This document shows, piece by piece, positions 7,458-16,174 of a DNA stretch of 64,000 bases. The notes under the pieces were generated by a model that did not search any database, was not told the DNA's origin, and saw nothing but the letters and a program-made list of their open reading frames with translations. The stretch is taken from the NCBI RefSeq assembly GCF_003863965.1, contig NZ_RRCN01000001.1:2552527-2616526 (forward strand), given 5' to 3'. Source of the DNA: Paenibacillus oralis. GTDB lineage: Bacteria; Bacillota; Bacilli; Paenibacillales; Paenibacillaceae. How positions within the stretch are numbered: position 1 is the stretch's first letter; every line of letters begins with the position of its first letter. Made by a program: the position numbers and the translations under genes.

Positions 7458-8636
7458 TTAAGCTTCCGCCGGTTCGCTATGCGTGTCCGCCAAAAAAGCG
7501 GTGATCGGCATGGATGCGGCGCCTAAAGCGGTCGAGCGGGTGCCGAGATTGGCGAAGGCGACATGCGACTTTTTGCGATGATAGGAAAGGCTGCGGTTTT
7601 CCAGCGTTTCGAGCATCGCTTCCTGCAGCAGATCGCCGGCCAGCGACAGCCGGTTGCCGATGACGATCAGCTCGGGATTCAGGATGTTGACGAGATTGGC
7701 CAACCCGACGCCTAGCTGGGCGCCGGTTTCATTCAGGAGCCGGAGCGCCTCCGGGTCGCCATCGCGGGCCAGCCGGACGATCTGCTCCAGGTCGGGCACC
7801 GCGCGGCCCCACAGCTTGCTGGCCCGGTCGAGCAGCGCTTTTTCGGAGGCCAAGGTCTCCCAGCAGCCGCGGTTGCCGCAGCGGCAGAGGGGGCCGTCCT
7901 CGGCAACGGTCATATGTCCGACCTCGCCGGAAAAATTCGAGGTGCCGCGGTAAAGCTCCCCGCCCACGATAATCCCCGAGCCGATGCCGATCCCGATGCT
8001 TAAGTAGATCAGGTTGAGGGCGTCCCGGCCGGCTCCGTACAGCTTCTCGCCAATCGCGCCGGCGTTCGCCTCGTTATCGATATGAATGTTGGCCCCGAAT
8101 TCGGCGGCAAGGGGGCCAAGCAAGTCGACCTGGTTCCAGCCCAGATTGGGAGCGGACACGACGCGGCTTTTCTCGTCGACGAGCCCGGGCACCCCGATCC
8201 CGATCCCAACGATGCCATAGGCGGAGTCGGGCAGTTTTTTGGCGAGCTGGCGGATCGTTTTGCGGATTTGTTCCAGCACGCTGTCCGGGGAAGAATCGGT
8301 AAGCGCGGCTGTCTTTTCCTGCAGGACGTTGCCTTCCAAATCGACGAGCACGGCCAGCAGATCGTTTACGCGAATATCGATGCCGATCGCGTATCCGGCG
8401 CTGCGGTTGAACAGCAGCAGGGTCGGCTTGCGGCCGCCGCTCGATTCGCCGGGGCCGATTTCGGCGACGAGCCGGCTGTCGATCAGCTCGGACACGAGGG
8501 ACGACACCGTCGCCTTGTTGAGCCCGATCACGGCGGAAATATCCGCCCGGGACAAGGGCTGGTGCTGGCGGATCGTGTCGAGGACGATCGTTTTGTTCAT
8601 TTTTTTGATCAGCTGCTGGTCGCCTGTTATCTTCAT
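7458..8636 (-). CDS. xylR: Xylose-responsive ROK-family repressor XylR
   Basis: 392 residues. The start is the ATG at 8636, after GGAGG and six A; the frame is open seven codons further upstream. An N-terminal winged helix-turn-helix (SRADISAVIGLNKATVSSL) is followed by a ROK sugar-kinase-like domain with GIGIGVPG, DNEANAGAIGE and the zinc motif CRCGNRGCWE. Divergent placement next to xylA-xylB and a palindromic operator between them fit XylR, which releases DNA when xylose binds. A likely promoter on this strand is TTGATT (8727-8732), 18 bp, TATGAT (8703-8708), so the shared operator may also set its own level. Confidence 0.92.
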   Translation of the reverse strand: MKITGDQQLIKKMNKTIVLDTIRQHQPLSRADISAVIGLNKATVSSLVSELIDSRLVAEIGPGESSGGRKPTLLLFNRSAGYAIGIDIRVNDLLAVLVDLEGNVLQEKTAALTDSSPDSVLEQIRKTIRQLAKKLPDSAYGIVGIGIGVPGLVDEKSRVVSAPNLGWNQVDLLGPLAAEFGANIHIDNEANAGAIGEKLYGAGRDALNLIYLSIGIGIGSGIIVGGELYRGTSNFSGEVGHMTVAEDGPLCRCGNRGCWETLASEKALLDRASKLWGRAVPDLEQIVRLARDGDPEALRLLNETGAQLGVGLANLVNILNPELIVIGNRLSLAGDLLQEAMLETLENRSLSYHRKKSHVAFANLGTRSTALGAASMPITAFLADTHSEPAEA

Positions 8637-8743
8637 TTTTTTCCTCCAAAGTTGCATTGCGTATATTATATTGCGTGGATCTTATTTACGTGCTTTATAC
8701 GCATCATACACAACAGTCCCCCGAAAAATCAACAAAAAACAAC

Positions 8744-8774
8744 AACTTTGTTAGTCCGCTAGACAAACTAAGTT
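8744..8774. promoter_or_regulatory. XylR operator
   Basis: AACTTTGTTAGTC (8744-8756) and GACAAACTAAGTT (8762-8774) are inverted repeats with 11 of 13 matches around CGCTA. The half-site resembles the TTAGTTTGT half of Bacillus xyl operators. It overlaps the -35 box of xylA. Confidence 0.85.
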
Positions 8775-8788
8775 GAACGTGATACGAT
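8760..8788 (+). promoter_or_regulatory. xylA promoter
   Basis: TAGACA (8760-8765), 17-bp spacer, TACGAT (8783-8788). The upstream element lies inside the XylR operator, which explains repression. The transcript would have a leader of about 100 nt. Confidence 0.6.
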
Positions 8789-8892
8789 CTAGTTGTGCAG
8801 GGCATGCTGCCTGGAAACGGCGGGCATGCTCCTTATAAACCAATGGATGTAAAGGCTTACTTAAAAACCAAACCGGTTGGGAGGACTTTATT

Positions 8893-10209
8893 GTGAGTTA
8901 TTTTAAAAACATCAACAAAATCCAGTATGAAGGCGCAGAATCCACGAATCCGCTGGCATTCAAACATTATAACGAAAACGAAGTCGTGCTTGGCAAATCG
9001 ATGAAGGACCATCTGCGTTTCGCGGTAGCTTATTGGCACACACTGACAATGAACGGCAGCGACCCGTTTGGTCAAGGCAACATGATTCGTCCGTGGGAAA
9101 CCGTGAGCGGTCTGGACCTGGCCAAGGTGCGCGTGGAAGTCAACTTCGAATTCCTCGAAAAACTCGGCGCTCCTTACTTCTGCTTCCATGACGTGGACAT
9201 CGCGCCGGAAGGCGAAACGCTGAAGGAATCGAACGAAAACCTTGACGTCATCGTCGCAAAAATCAAGGAAGGCATGAAAGCGAGCGGTGTGAAGCTGCTG
9301 TGGAACACGGCCAACATGTTCTCCAACCCGCGTTTCGTTCACGGCGCAGCAACGACTTCCAATGCCGACGTATTTGCTTACGCCGCGGCGCAAGTGAAAA
9401 AAGGTCTGGAAACGGCGCTTGAGCTGGGCGCGGAAAACTACGTGTTCTGGGGCGGACGCGAAGGTTACGAGTCTCTGCTGAACACGGATATGGGCCTGGA
9501 GCTCGATAACCTGGCAAGATTTTTCAACATGGCCATTGATTACGCAAAAGAAATCGGCTTTAAAGGCCAATTCCTGATCGAGCCGAAGCCAAAAGAGCCG
9601 ACCAAACATCAATACGATTTCGACGCGGCCACGACGATTGCATTCTTACAAAGATACGGCCTGCAGGATCAATTCAAACTGAACCTGGAAGCGAACCATG
9701 CGACGCTGGCCGGCCATACGTTCGAGCATGAGCTGCGCGTAGCCCGCATCAACAACATGCTCGGGTCGATCGACGCCAACCAAGGCGATCCGTTGCTCGG
9801 CTGGGATACGGATGAATTCCCGACCGATCTCTACGCCGTTACGCTGGCAATGTACGAAATTTTGCAAAACGGCGGACTGGGCTCCGGCGGCGTGAACTTC
9901 GACGCCAAAGTAAGACGCGGATCTTTTGAGCCGGAAGACTTGTTCTATTCGCATATCGCCGGTATGGACAGCTTCGCCAAAGGCTTGAAGGTTGCCGGCA
10001 AGCTGATCGAGGACAAATTCTTCGACAAGCTGATCGAAGAGCGTTACGCCAGCTTCAAAACCGGCATCGGCGCCGAAATCGTATCCGGCAAAGCCAACTT
10101 CAAAACGCTGGAAGCTTACGCGCTGCAAAACAGCAAAATCGTCAACAAGTCCAACCATCTTGAACTGATCAAAGCCCGCCTGAACGAATATATTTTCAGC
10201 GCGAAGTAA
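8893..10209 (+). CDS. xylA: Xylose isomerase
   Basis: 438 residues, the standard length for the long (class II) bacterial enzyme. It converts D-xylose to D-xylulose in the cytoplasm with two divalent metals. Signatures: [12 protein letters not shown] with the catalytic His, [16 protein letters not shown], and [15 protein letters not shown] with metal ligands. GTG start at 8893 after GGGAGG (spacing about 9). First gene of the xyl operon; a hairpin in the 114-bp gap to xylB may lower xylB expression. Codon use is notably AAC/GGC-rich, as expected for a highly expressed gene. Confidence 0.97.
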   Translation: MSYFKNINKIQYEGAESTNPLAFKHYNENEVVLGKSMKDHLRFAVAYWHTLTMNGSDPFGQGNMIRPWETVSGLDLAKVRVEVNFEFLEKLGAPYFCFHDVDIAPEGETLKESNENLDVIVAKIKEGMKASGVKLLWNTANMFSNPRFVHGAATTSNADVFAYAAAQVKKGLETALELGAENYVFWGGREGYESLLNTDMGLELDNLARFFNMAIDYAKEIGFKGQFLIEPKPKEPTKHQYDFDAATTIAFLQRYGLQDQFKLNLEANHATLAGHTFEHELRVARINNMLGSIDANQGDPLLGWDTDEFPTDLYAVTLAMYEILQNGGLGSGGVNFDAKVRRGSFEPEDLFYSHIAGMDSFAKGLKVAGKLIEDKFFDKLIEERYASFKTGIGAEIVSGKANFKTLEAYALQNSKIVNKSNHLELIKARLNEYIFSAK

Positions 10210-10247
10210 GCGGGTTGCCCGGACGCCTTGTCCGTCTTATATGTATG

Positions 10248-10275
10248 AAAAGGGACGCATGCCGTCCCTTTTTGT
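10248..10275 (+). terminator. Intercistronic hairpin xylA/xylB
   Basis: AAAGGGACG-CATGC-CGTCCCTTTTT forms a compact stem followed by T residues. It may act as a partial terminator or 3'-end stabiliser, giving more xylA than xylB message. Confidence 0.7.
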
Positions 10276-10323
10276 GGTCATACGCCCTGCCTGCCGGGGA
10301 AATATGAAAGGAGAATCGTACGG

Positions 10324-11820
10324 ATGAAATATGTGATCGGCATCGATCTTGGCACGAGTTCGGTCAAAACGCTGCTCGTCGGCCAAGACGGCGAAATCAA
10401 AGGGGAAGCCTCTGCGGCTTATCCGCTTATTCAGGAGCGTCCCGGGTACAGCGAGCAAAATCCCGAAGAATGGGTGAACGGCACAGTTGACTGTTTAAAG
10501 CGGCTGCTGCAGGAGAGCGGCGTTTCCGCGGCGGACATCGAGGGCGTGTCGTTCTCGGGCCAAATGCACGGGCTGGTGCTGCTCGATGAGCACAACAGTG
10601 TGCTGCGCAACGCGATTTTGTGGAACGATACGCGCACGACCAAGCAATGCCGGGAAATCGAGGCGAAGCTGGGAGATCGGCTGCTCGGAATTACGCGCAA
10701 TGCGGCTCTTGAAGGATTTACGTTGCCAAAGGTTTTGTGGGTGCAGGAGCATGAGCCGGCATTGTTCGCCAAAGCGGCGCGTTTCGTGCTGCCGAAGGAT
10801 TATTTGCGGTATCGGATGACCGGCAAAGTGCAGATGGAAATCTCCGACGCTGCCGGAACGCTGTTGCTGAACGTGCCGGAAGGCAAATGGAGCGATGAGA
10901 TCGCTGCCGCGTTTGACCTTCCGGAAGGCTTTTGCCCGCCGCTTGTCGGCAGCACTGAGGAGACGGGGACGCTGCTGCCGGAGTTTGCGGCGTTGACCGG
11001 TCTGTCTTCGGCGACGAAGGTGTTCGGCGGCGGCGCGGACAACGCCTGCGGCGCGGTTGGCGCGGGGATCGTCCGCAAGGGCGACGCGCTGTGCAGCGTG
11101 GGGACCTCCGGCGTTGTCCTGACTTACGAAGAGGACAAAAACAAAGACTTCGGCGGCAAGGTGCATTTCTTTAACCATGCGCATCCGGGGGCGTTTTACG
11201 CGATGGGTGTCACGCTGGGCGCGGGGTATTCCCTGAGCTGGTTCAAGGAGTCGCTGGCGCCGGAGCTGAGCTTCGACGAACTGCTGAAGCCGGTGGGCGG
11301 CATCGCTCCGGGCTCGGAGGGGCTGCTGTTCACCCCTTACCTGGTGGGAGAACGTACGCCGCATGCGGACAGCGTCATTCGCGCCAGCTTCATCGGCTTG
11401 TCCGGCACGCACCGCCGCGAGCATCTGGCCCGCGCTGTTATGGAGGGGATCACGTTCTCCCTGCAGGAGTCGTTTGACCTGATCCGCCAAGCCGGCATTA
11501 CGGTTGAGCGCGTCATTTCCATCGGTGGCGGCGCGAAAAATCCGGTCTGGCTGCAGATGCAGGCCGATATTTTCGGCAAGCCGGTCGTCGCGCTGAAGAA
11601 CGAGCAGGGCCCGGCGATGGGCGCGGCGATGATGGCCGCCGTCGGCAGCGGCTGGTTCGCCAGCCTGAAGGAATGCGCCGACGCGTTTATCGGCTACGCG
11701 GCCACGTACGAGCCAATCGCCGCCAACGTGGAGAAATACGCCCGCCTCTTTAAGCTGTACCAGCAAGTTTACGCGGCTACCCGGTCGTTGAATGAAGGGC
11801 TGCAGGAATTCCGGGGGTAA
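10324..11820 (+). CDS. xylB: Xylulokinase
   Basis: 498 residues, FGGY carbohydrate kinase family. It phosphorylates D-xylulose to xylulose 5-phosphate with ATP, feeding the pentose phosphate pathway. The N-terminus has the phosphate-binding loop GIDLGTSSVKTLLV; the substrate region has SFSGQMHGLVLLD, typical of XylB; the C-terminal signature is GGGAKNPVWLQMQADIFGKP. The ATG follows GAAAGGAGAAT. It lies behind xylA on the same strand. A strong UUCG-loop terminator closes the operon. Confidence 0.96.
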   Translation: MKYVIGIDLGTSSVKTLLVGQDGEIKGEASAAYPLIQERPGYSEQNPEEWVNGTVDCLKRLLQESGVSAADIEGVSFSGQMHGLVLLDEHNSVLRNAILWNDTRTTKQCREIEAKLGDRLLGITRNAALEGFTLPKVLWVQEHEPALFAKAARFVLPKDYLRYRMTGKVQMEISDAAGTLLLNVPEGKWSDEIAAAFDLPEGFCPPLVGSTEETGTLLPEFAALTGLSSATKVFGGGADNACGAVGAGIVRKGDALCSVGTSGVVLTYEEDKNKDFGGKVHFFNHAHPGAFYAMGVTLGAGYSLSWFKESLAPELSFDELLKPVGGIAPGSEGLLFTPYLVGERTPHADSVIRASFIGLSGTHRREHLARAVMEGITFSLQESFDLIRQAGITVERVISIGGGAKNPVWLQMQADIFGKPVVALKNEQGPAMGAAMMAAVGSGWFASLKECADAFIGYAATYEPIAANVEKYARLFKLYQQVYAATRSLNEGLQEFRG

Positions 11821-11858
11821 GCGTACATGTGTTTTTAACCCCCATCTGCCTGCAGCGG

Positions 11859-11888
11859 CGCCTGTTCCTTCGGGAACGGGCGTTTTTT
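11859..11888 (+). terminator. Terminator of the xyl operon
   Basis: CGCCTGTTCC, loop TTCG, GGAACGGGCG, then TTTTTT. A ten-pair stem with a stable tetraloop. Confidence 0.92.
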
Positions 11889-11964
11889 CAACCTTATAAA
11901 ATTTCGGACATGGTAGAGGGCGATGTGCAGGTAGAGAGGGGGAGAAGAGAAATCTGGGAATCTG

Positions 11965-12320
11965 GGGGCTAAGGGGCACCAGAGCCCTTATTTTCGAAAA
12001 AACGGAGGATTGCAAAATGTAACGGACACAGAAGACCTTATTTACCTCAAATCGGCCTGGATGAACGGGTTTAGAGCGAAATAGGGTCATGTGTGTCCAT
12101 TAGCCTGGGAAATACTCGGGAAATAGGCGGATAAGGTCGCTGGTGTCCGTTAGAGCAACGTCCACTGGATGTAGACTACAGATGGAAAGGGCCGAGGTAC
12201 TCGACGCTACTGTTCATGAAAGATACTCAAAGAACAGAAGAGGAAATGGGAATCCATCCCTCCAATCGCTCCAAAGTAGAAGTCAGAGCCATTTAAGGAC
12301 GCCGTCTGGCGTTTTTCTTA
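11965..12320. repeat. Intergenic four-unit array, family C copy 1
   Basis: Four units of TAACGGACAC-like sequence ending in CCTTATTT start near 11969, 12020, 12078 and 12130: two forward, two inverted. After unit 4 comes about 110 bp of unmatched sequence. Then follows a 60-bp tail (12261-12320) that is almost identical to the tail of copy 2 at 55.9 kb; it ends in the small hairpin ACGCC-GTCT-GGCGT plus a T run. Much of the gap between xylB and the sensor kinase is this element; no gene is seen. Confidence 0.8.
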
Positions 12321-12367
12321 TCGTGGGTAGGGCCGGACACCGGTTTTCGCAGCCTGATGGACTAGTT

Positions 12368-12502
12368 CAGATTGGAAATATCCAATAGAACGGAAATTCA
12401 GTGGCAAGCACAGCGCTTCATTGGATATTTCCAATAGATTAAGCTCGTATGGCGGAAACTGGGCCATTTGGGCGAGATCTATTGGAGTTTTCCAATGAGA
12501 GT
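12368..12502. repeat. Intergenic array, family B copy 1 (three units)
   Basis: Three palindromic units of the type TTGGAAATATCCAATAGAA start near 12370, 12419 and 12479. The sequence between them (AAGCACAGCGCTT) recurs in copy 2 at 34.4 kb. Spacing is about 49 and 60 nt; no fourth unit is visible. Confidence 0.75.
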
Positions 12503-12561
12503 TCACAATGGCGTTAAAGCCAGGCCCCCCAGGATATGCAAATCACATGCCCCGTTTGGCG

Positions 12562-12570
12562 TGATATAAT
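12562..12570 (+). promoter_or_regulatory. Extended -10 promoter for the sensor kinase operon
   Basis: TGATATAAT is a perfect extended -10 (TGnTATAAT). No good -35 is visible. Transcription would start near 12577, just before the GGAGGAGGG ribosome site, giving a very short leader and ruling out the in-frame TTG at 12570 as the start. Confidence 0.6.
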
Positions 12571-12599
12571 TGACCTATGCGGGAGGAGGGACGTCACTA

Positions 12600-14420
12600 T
12601 TGATCCGCAACATTTACCGCAATTATTTCAAAAACAACTTGTTCATGAAAATCATTTTGGTTTTTTCGGTCATTACGATCGTTACGATCATTACGTTCTC
12701 CTACCTGATGTTCAAATTCATGTCGGAGTCCGCGGTGCAGAGACAGCTGGACATTCAGAAACGGGCGATTGAAAGCGTAAGCAATTATATCGGCGGCAAA
12801 TACGATTCGGTGCAGGCCATGGTGCGGGACATCTACCGGGACAGCGAACTCGCTTCCAATACGTCTTATTTCCTGGAGCACCCGTATCAGGATTACGTGC
12901 GGTACCGGCTGGATCGTTTTTATACGGAAAACAGCTCTTTGACGGATACGGTGCTGTATTTCCGCAATCAGGTGGAGGATAATCCGGATATCCGCAGCCT
13001 GATGTTGTACAGCGCGGATCAGCAGCATTTGTATGCCTTTGGCAACGACAAGCAGTTCAAAATCATCTCCACCAACGCCGCCCGCTCGTACATCCCGGAC
13101 GTCATGTACCAGCAGGACAGTTCGAACGTGGCGGCGGCCAACATCTGGGTACGCAAAGCGGTGAGCTTGCCGGATACGCCAATGTACTCCGTCCGCGTGC
13201 CGGTCAACAACAACCAGTCGCTGCGGAATATCGGGCAGCTTGTGGTTTATTTCGATACGGACAAGATTTGGGACAGCATGGCCTTTTACAAACAAGACTT
13301 GAAGGGCTCCATTCTGGTCATCTCCGCCAACGGGGACGTACTGTTCGATTCCTCCGGCACATACTACGGCCGGAAATACCCGTACAACGAGCAATTGAAC
13401 TCGATTTACGACAGCGGTGTGTTGGGCGGGGGGACGATCGTTACCAAGCTGACGCAAAGCCAGGGCGGATTTACGGTGCTGAGCGCCGTGCCGAAACAGG
13501 AGCTCGCCAACACGTACGTTGGGCTAAGAAATACGATTCTTACCGTCAGCATCATCTGCATTTTTTTTGCGATTATGATTCCCTCGCTGTTCATCAGCAA
13601 TTTCGCCAAACGGATGTACGGGATCATCCGCTTTACGCGCAAGGTGCGCGGCGGGGATTTGGCGGCGCGGATCGCCGATTCGCGGGAGGACGAGCTGGGG
13701 CAAATCTCCCGAAGCTTTAACGATATGCTCGATGAGCTGAATCAATACATCGAAAGGGTGTACAAGGCCGAAATCAAGCAGCAGCAGACCGAACTGGTGG
13801 CGCTTCAGGCCAGGATCAACCCGCATTTCCTGTACAACACGCTGGAGGTGATCCGCATGCGGGCCGTCTCCCAGGGGGCAAGGGACGTCGGCGAGATGAT
13901 CTACAGCTTGTCCGTGCTGTTCAAAAGCCTGGTGCAGCAGAAAAAAATCTACACCCTGAAAGACGAACTAGAGGCCTGCCGGCTGTACCTGGAGCTGTTT
14001 AGAATCCGCTATAAAGACAGATTTAATTATAAGATCGTTGCCGATCCTGCTCTTTTCGGCAATGCGGCGATGAAGCTTTCGCTGCAGCCGATTATTGAAA
14101 ATTACATCGTCCACGGCATCAGAACCGACCGGGACGATAACCGCTTGACGGTCAGAGTTCAGGAAGAGGGGGAAATTCTGACGGCGGTCGTTCAAGATAA
14201 CGGGAAAGGCATTGATCAAGGCAGGCTGGCCGAAATCCGCGAAGCGCTGGAGAGCAAGGAAGAGCCGGGGGAAATGTTCGGGCTGCGCAGCGTTCATAGC
14301 CGGCTGAGGTTTTTGTACGGGCCCGCGTACGGGATTGAAATCGAAAGCCGGCCTGAAGAAGGGACGACGATTGTAGTACGTTATCCAAATCGGGAAGGAA
14401 CGGATGCTGAAGATGTATAA
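12600..14420 (+). CDS. YesM-type sensor histidine kinase
   Basis: 606 residues from the TTG at 12600, chosen because GGAGGAGGG lies 9 nt upstream. One membrane helix near residues 17-40, a long extracellular sensor region to about 310, a second helix to about 333, a HAMP domain, then a His_kinase domain with ALQARINPHFLYNTLE (His409) and a HATPase domain (DNGKGI, GLRSVHSRL). This is the LytS/YesM class that pairs with AraC-type response regulators and senses extracellular sugars or their binding proteins. It overlaps the next gene by 17 bp, so the two are co-translated. The position before an ABC importer and glycosidases suggests it detects the glycan or the loaded lipoprotein. Confidence 0.93.
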   Translation: MIRNIYRNYFKNNLFMKIILVFSVITIVTIITFSYLMFKFMSESAVQRQLDIQKRAIESVSNYIGGKYDSVQAMVRDIYRDSELASNTSYFLEHPYQDYVRYRLDRFYTENSSLTDTVLYFRNQVEDNPDIRSLMLYSADQQHLYAFGNDKQFKIISTNAARSYIPDVMYQQDSSNVAAANIWVRKAVSLPDTPMYSVRVPVNNNQSLRNIGQLVVYFDTDKIWDSMAFYKQDLKGSILVISANGDVLFDSSGTYYGRKYPYNEQLNSIYDSGVLGGGTIVTKLTQSQGGFTVLSAVPKQELANTYVGLRNTILTVSIICIFFAIMIPSLFISNFAKRMYGIIRFTRKVRGGDLAARIADSREDELGQISRSFNDMLDELNQYIERVYKAEIKQQQTELVALQARINPHFLYNTLEVIRMRAVSQGARDVGEMIYSLSVLFKSLVQQKKIYTLKDELEACRLYLELFRIRYKDRFNYKIVADPALFGNAAMKLSLQPIIENYIVHGIRTDRDDNRLTVRVQEEGEILTAVVQDNGKGIDQGRLAEIREALESKEEPGEMFGLRSVHSRLRFLYGPAYGIEIESRPEEGTTIVVRYPNREGTDAEDV

Positions 14421-15957
14421 AGTGTTTATTGTCGATGACGAGCCTTTTATCATAGAAGGGTTGTACGATATTCTGGATTGGCCGTCGTTCGGGCTGGAAA
14501 TTGTCGGGCACGCGGAAAACGGGCAGCAGGCGCTGGACGCGCTGCAAGCCACCCCGGCCAACGTGCTGATCACCGACATTTCCATGCCGGTGATGAACGG
14601 CTTGACCTTAATTTCCGAAGCCCGAAAGCGGCATAAGGATCTCAAGGCGATCATTCTGAGCGGCTTTAATGAGTTCGATTACCTGAAAGAAGGCATGCGG
14701 CTGGGCATCGAAAATTATTTGCTGAAGCCGATCAATGTGGATGAATTGGAATCAACGCTACGCAATACGGTGGAAAAACTGGACAGCCAGCGGTCCGAGG
14801 AGCTGTACGACGCTTATGACGTGCAGATTCTCAAAGACAATACGTTATACCGCTGGCTGACCGGGCAGATCGCGGCCAGGGAATTTGCCGAGCGGGCCGA
14901 ACTGCTGAGCCTTTCGTTAAACGGCCCTTTCATGGCCGTAGCTGTGCTGCGAACGGGCGGCGGCCAAAATGAAACCTTCGAGGAAACGGCCAAGTTTCTG
15001 GAAGCGAACCATGAAATTACGCCTTTCCGCGACGTTAACGGCGATATCGTGCTGATCGGCATGCTGCCGACCGCAGCCGAAGGGAAGCGGGATTTTCTCG
15101 CCAAGCTGCAGGAGCTTAAGGAAGCGCTTGCCGCCCGGAATACGCCGGTGCAAATCGGCGTAGGAAGCGCCTGCAAGCTGCGTCAGGAGGGTGCGCTGCC
15201 GTGTGAAGAAGGCGCTGCAAGCTATCAGGAAGCCAAACGGGCGCTGGAGTATTTTATGATCTATCCGGACCGCCCGATCATGGAGTATAAGTCGCTGGAG
15301 CTTGATAAGGGGGGCGAAGGCAGCGCAATATCCCTCCCTTGGGACGAGTATGCCAAGCTGATTTTGGCCCGGGACGGGGAAGGATTAAAGCAGCGGATCC
15401 AAGCCGACTTTGCGGAGCTGCAGCAAACGCCGGGCATCCGCCCGGAGGACCTGCACAACGCCGCGCTTGAACTCGTCGTCAGATTTAAAATGGAGCTTAA
15501 AGAGATCAAGCACACCGACGAAACGGACATCTTCCGAAAAGGGTTGGACCGGGTGCAGGGCAGCGCCGCGTTCTCCGAGCTGGTGACGCATCTTCAGGGC
15601 GTGGCGGAGGAAACGGTCGGTTCGCTGCTGCAGGATGCCAAAAATCCGGTGGTGAGCCAGGTGCTGGAGTACATCCACGGCCATTATGCCGACGAGCTTT
15701 CCTTGAAAACGCTGGGGGCGCAGTACCATATCCACCCCGTTTATTTAGGCCAGCTGTTTCATAAAGAGACGGGGGGTTCTTTTGCGGAATATATCAATAA
15801 ATATCGGATCGAAAAAGCAAAGCAGCAGCTGAAAAACACCAATTTGAAGGTGCATGAAATCGCCCGCAATGTGGGATATTGGGAGATCGGCTATTTTTAC
15901 AAACAGTTTCGGAAATATGTCGGCATATCGCCCACCGATTTCAAAGCCCTTCATTAG
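14404..15957 (+). CDS. Response regulator with AraC-type DNA-binding domain (YesN-like)
   Basis: 517 residues. Receiver domain at the N-terminus: acidic pair DDEP near 11-14, phosphorylated Asp58 in LITDISMP, and the LLKP lysine. A middle region of about 270 residues typical of YesN proteins follows. The C-terminal 100 residues are two AraC helix-turn-helix motifs (LSLKTLGAQYHIHPVYLGQL and IARNVGYWEIGYFYKQFRKY). The start at 14404 follows AAGGA and lies inside the kinase gene, so the pair forms one two-component system. The expected target is the importer promoter downstream; a large hairpin separates them. Confidence 0.94.
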   Translation: MLKMYKVFIVDDEPFIIEGLYDILDWPSFGLEIVGHAENGQQALDALQATPANVLITDISMPVMNGLTLISEARKRHKDLKAIILSGFNEFDYLKEGMRLGIENYLLKPINVDELESTLRNTVEKLDSQRSEELYDAYDVQILKDNTLYRWLTGQIAAREFAERAELLSLSLNGPFMAVAVLRTGGGQNETFEETAKFLEANHEITPFRDVNGDIVLIGMLPTAAEGKRDFLAKLQELKEALAARNTPVQIGVGSACKLRQEGALPCEEGAASYQEAKRALEYFMIYPDRPIMEYKSLELDKGGEGSAISLPWDEYAKLILARDGEGLKQRIQADFAELQQTPGIRPEDLHNAALELVVRFKMELKEIKHTDETDIFRKGLDRVQGSAAFSELVTHLQGVAEETVGSLLQDAKNPVVSQVLEYIHGHYADELSLKTLGAQYHIHPVYLGQLFHKETGGSFAEYINKYRIEKAKQQLKNTNLKVHEIARNVGYWEIGYFYKQFRKYVGISPTDFKALH

Positions 15958-15980
15958 CATACGGTACAACAACGGGAGCA

Positions 15981-16050
15981 CCCGGGGTAAAGGAAAGGAA
16001 CTAACTCCTTATGTAAGGGATTCCATTCTTTATCCCGGGGTATTTTTTTG
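15981..16050 (+). terminator. Large hairpin terminator between regulator and importer genes
   Basis: CCCGGGGTAAAG (15981-15992) pairs with CTTTATCCCGGG (16028-16039) with one G-T pair; inside is a second small stem CCTTATGTAAGG. TATTTTTTT follows. It probably ends the two-component transcript and isolates the importer operon. Confidence 0.75.
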
Positions 16051-16103
16051 CCGTGAATCTTTTCTTTAATTTGTACCCTGATTTATTAAATTTAGCTTCT
16101 TTT

Positions 16104-16117
16104 TGAAACGGCTTTCA
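16104..16117. promoter_or_regulatory. cre-like palindrome before the solute-binding protein gene
   Basis: TGAAACGGCTTTCA differs from the CcpA cre pattern TGWAANCGNTNWCA only at the central C. It lies about 58 bp upstream of the lipoprotein start, where catabolite repression of a sugar importer would be expected. Confidence 0.4.
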
Positions 16118-16174
16118 TCCGGTAAGGTTGTATTAGATAAACTACAGAAATTCATTCAAAAGGGAGGATCCAGC

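Noticed and set aside
8848..8860. cre site (TGTAAAGGCTTAC) in the xylA leader
   Set aside because: The central CG of the cre consensus is missing and the flanks fit poorly. Catabolite control of xyl genes is plausible but not shown by this site.
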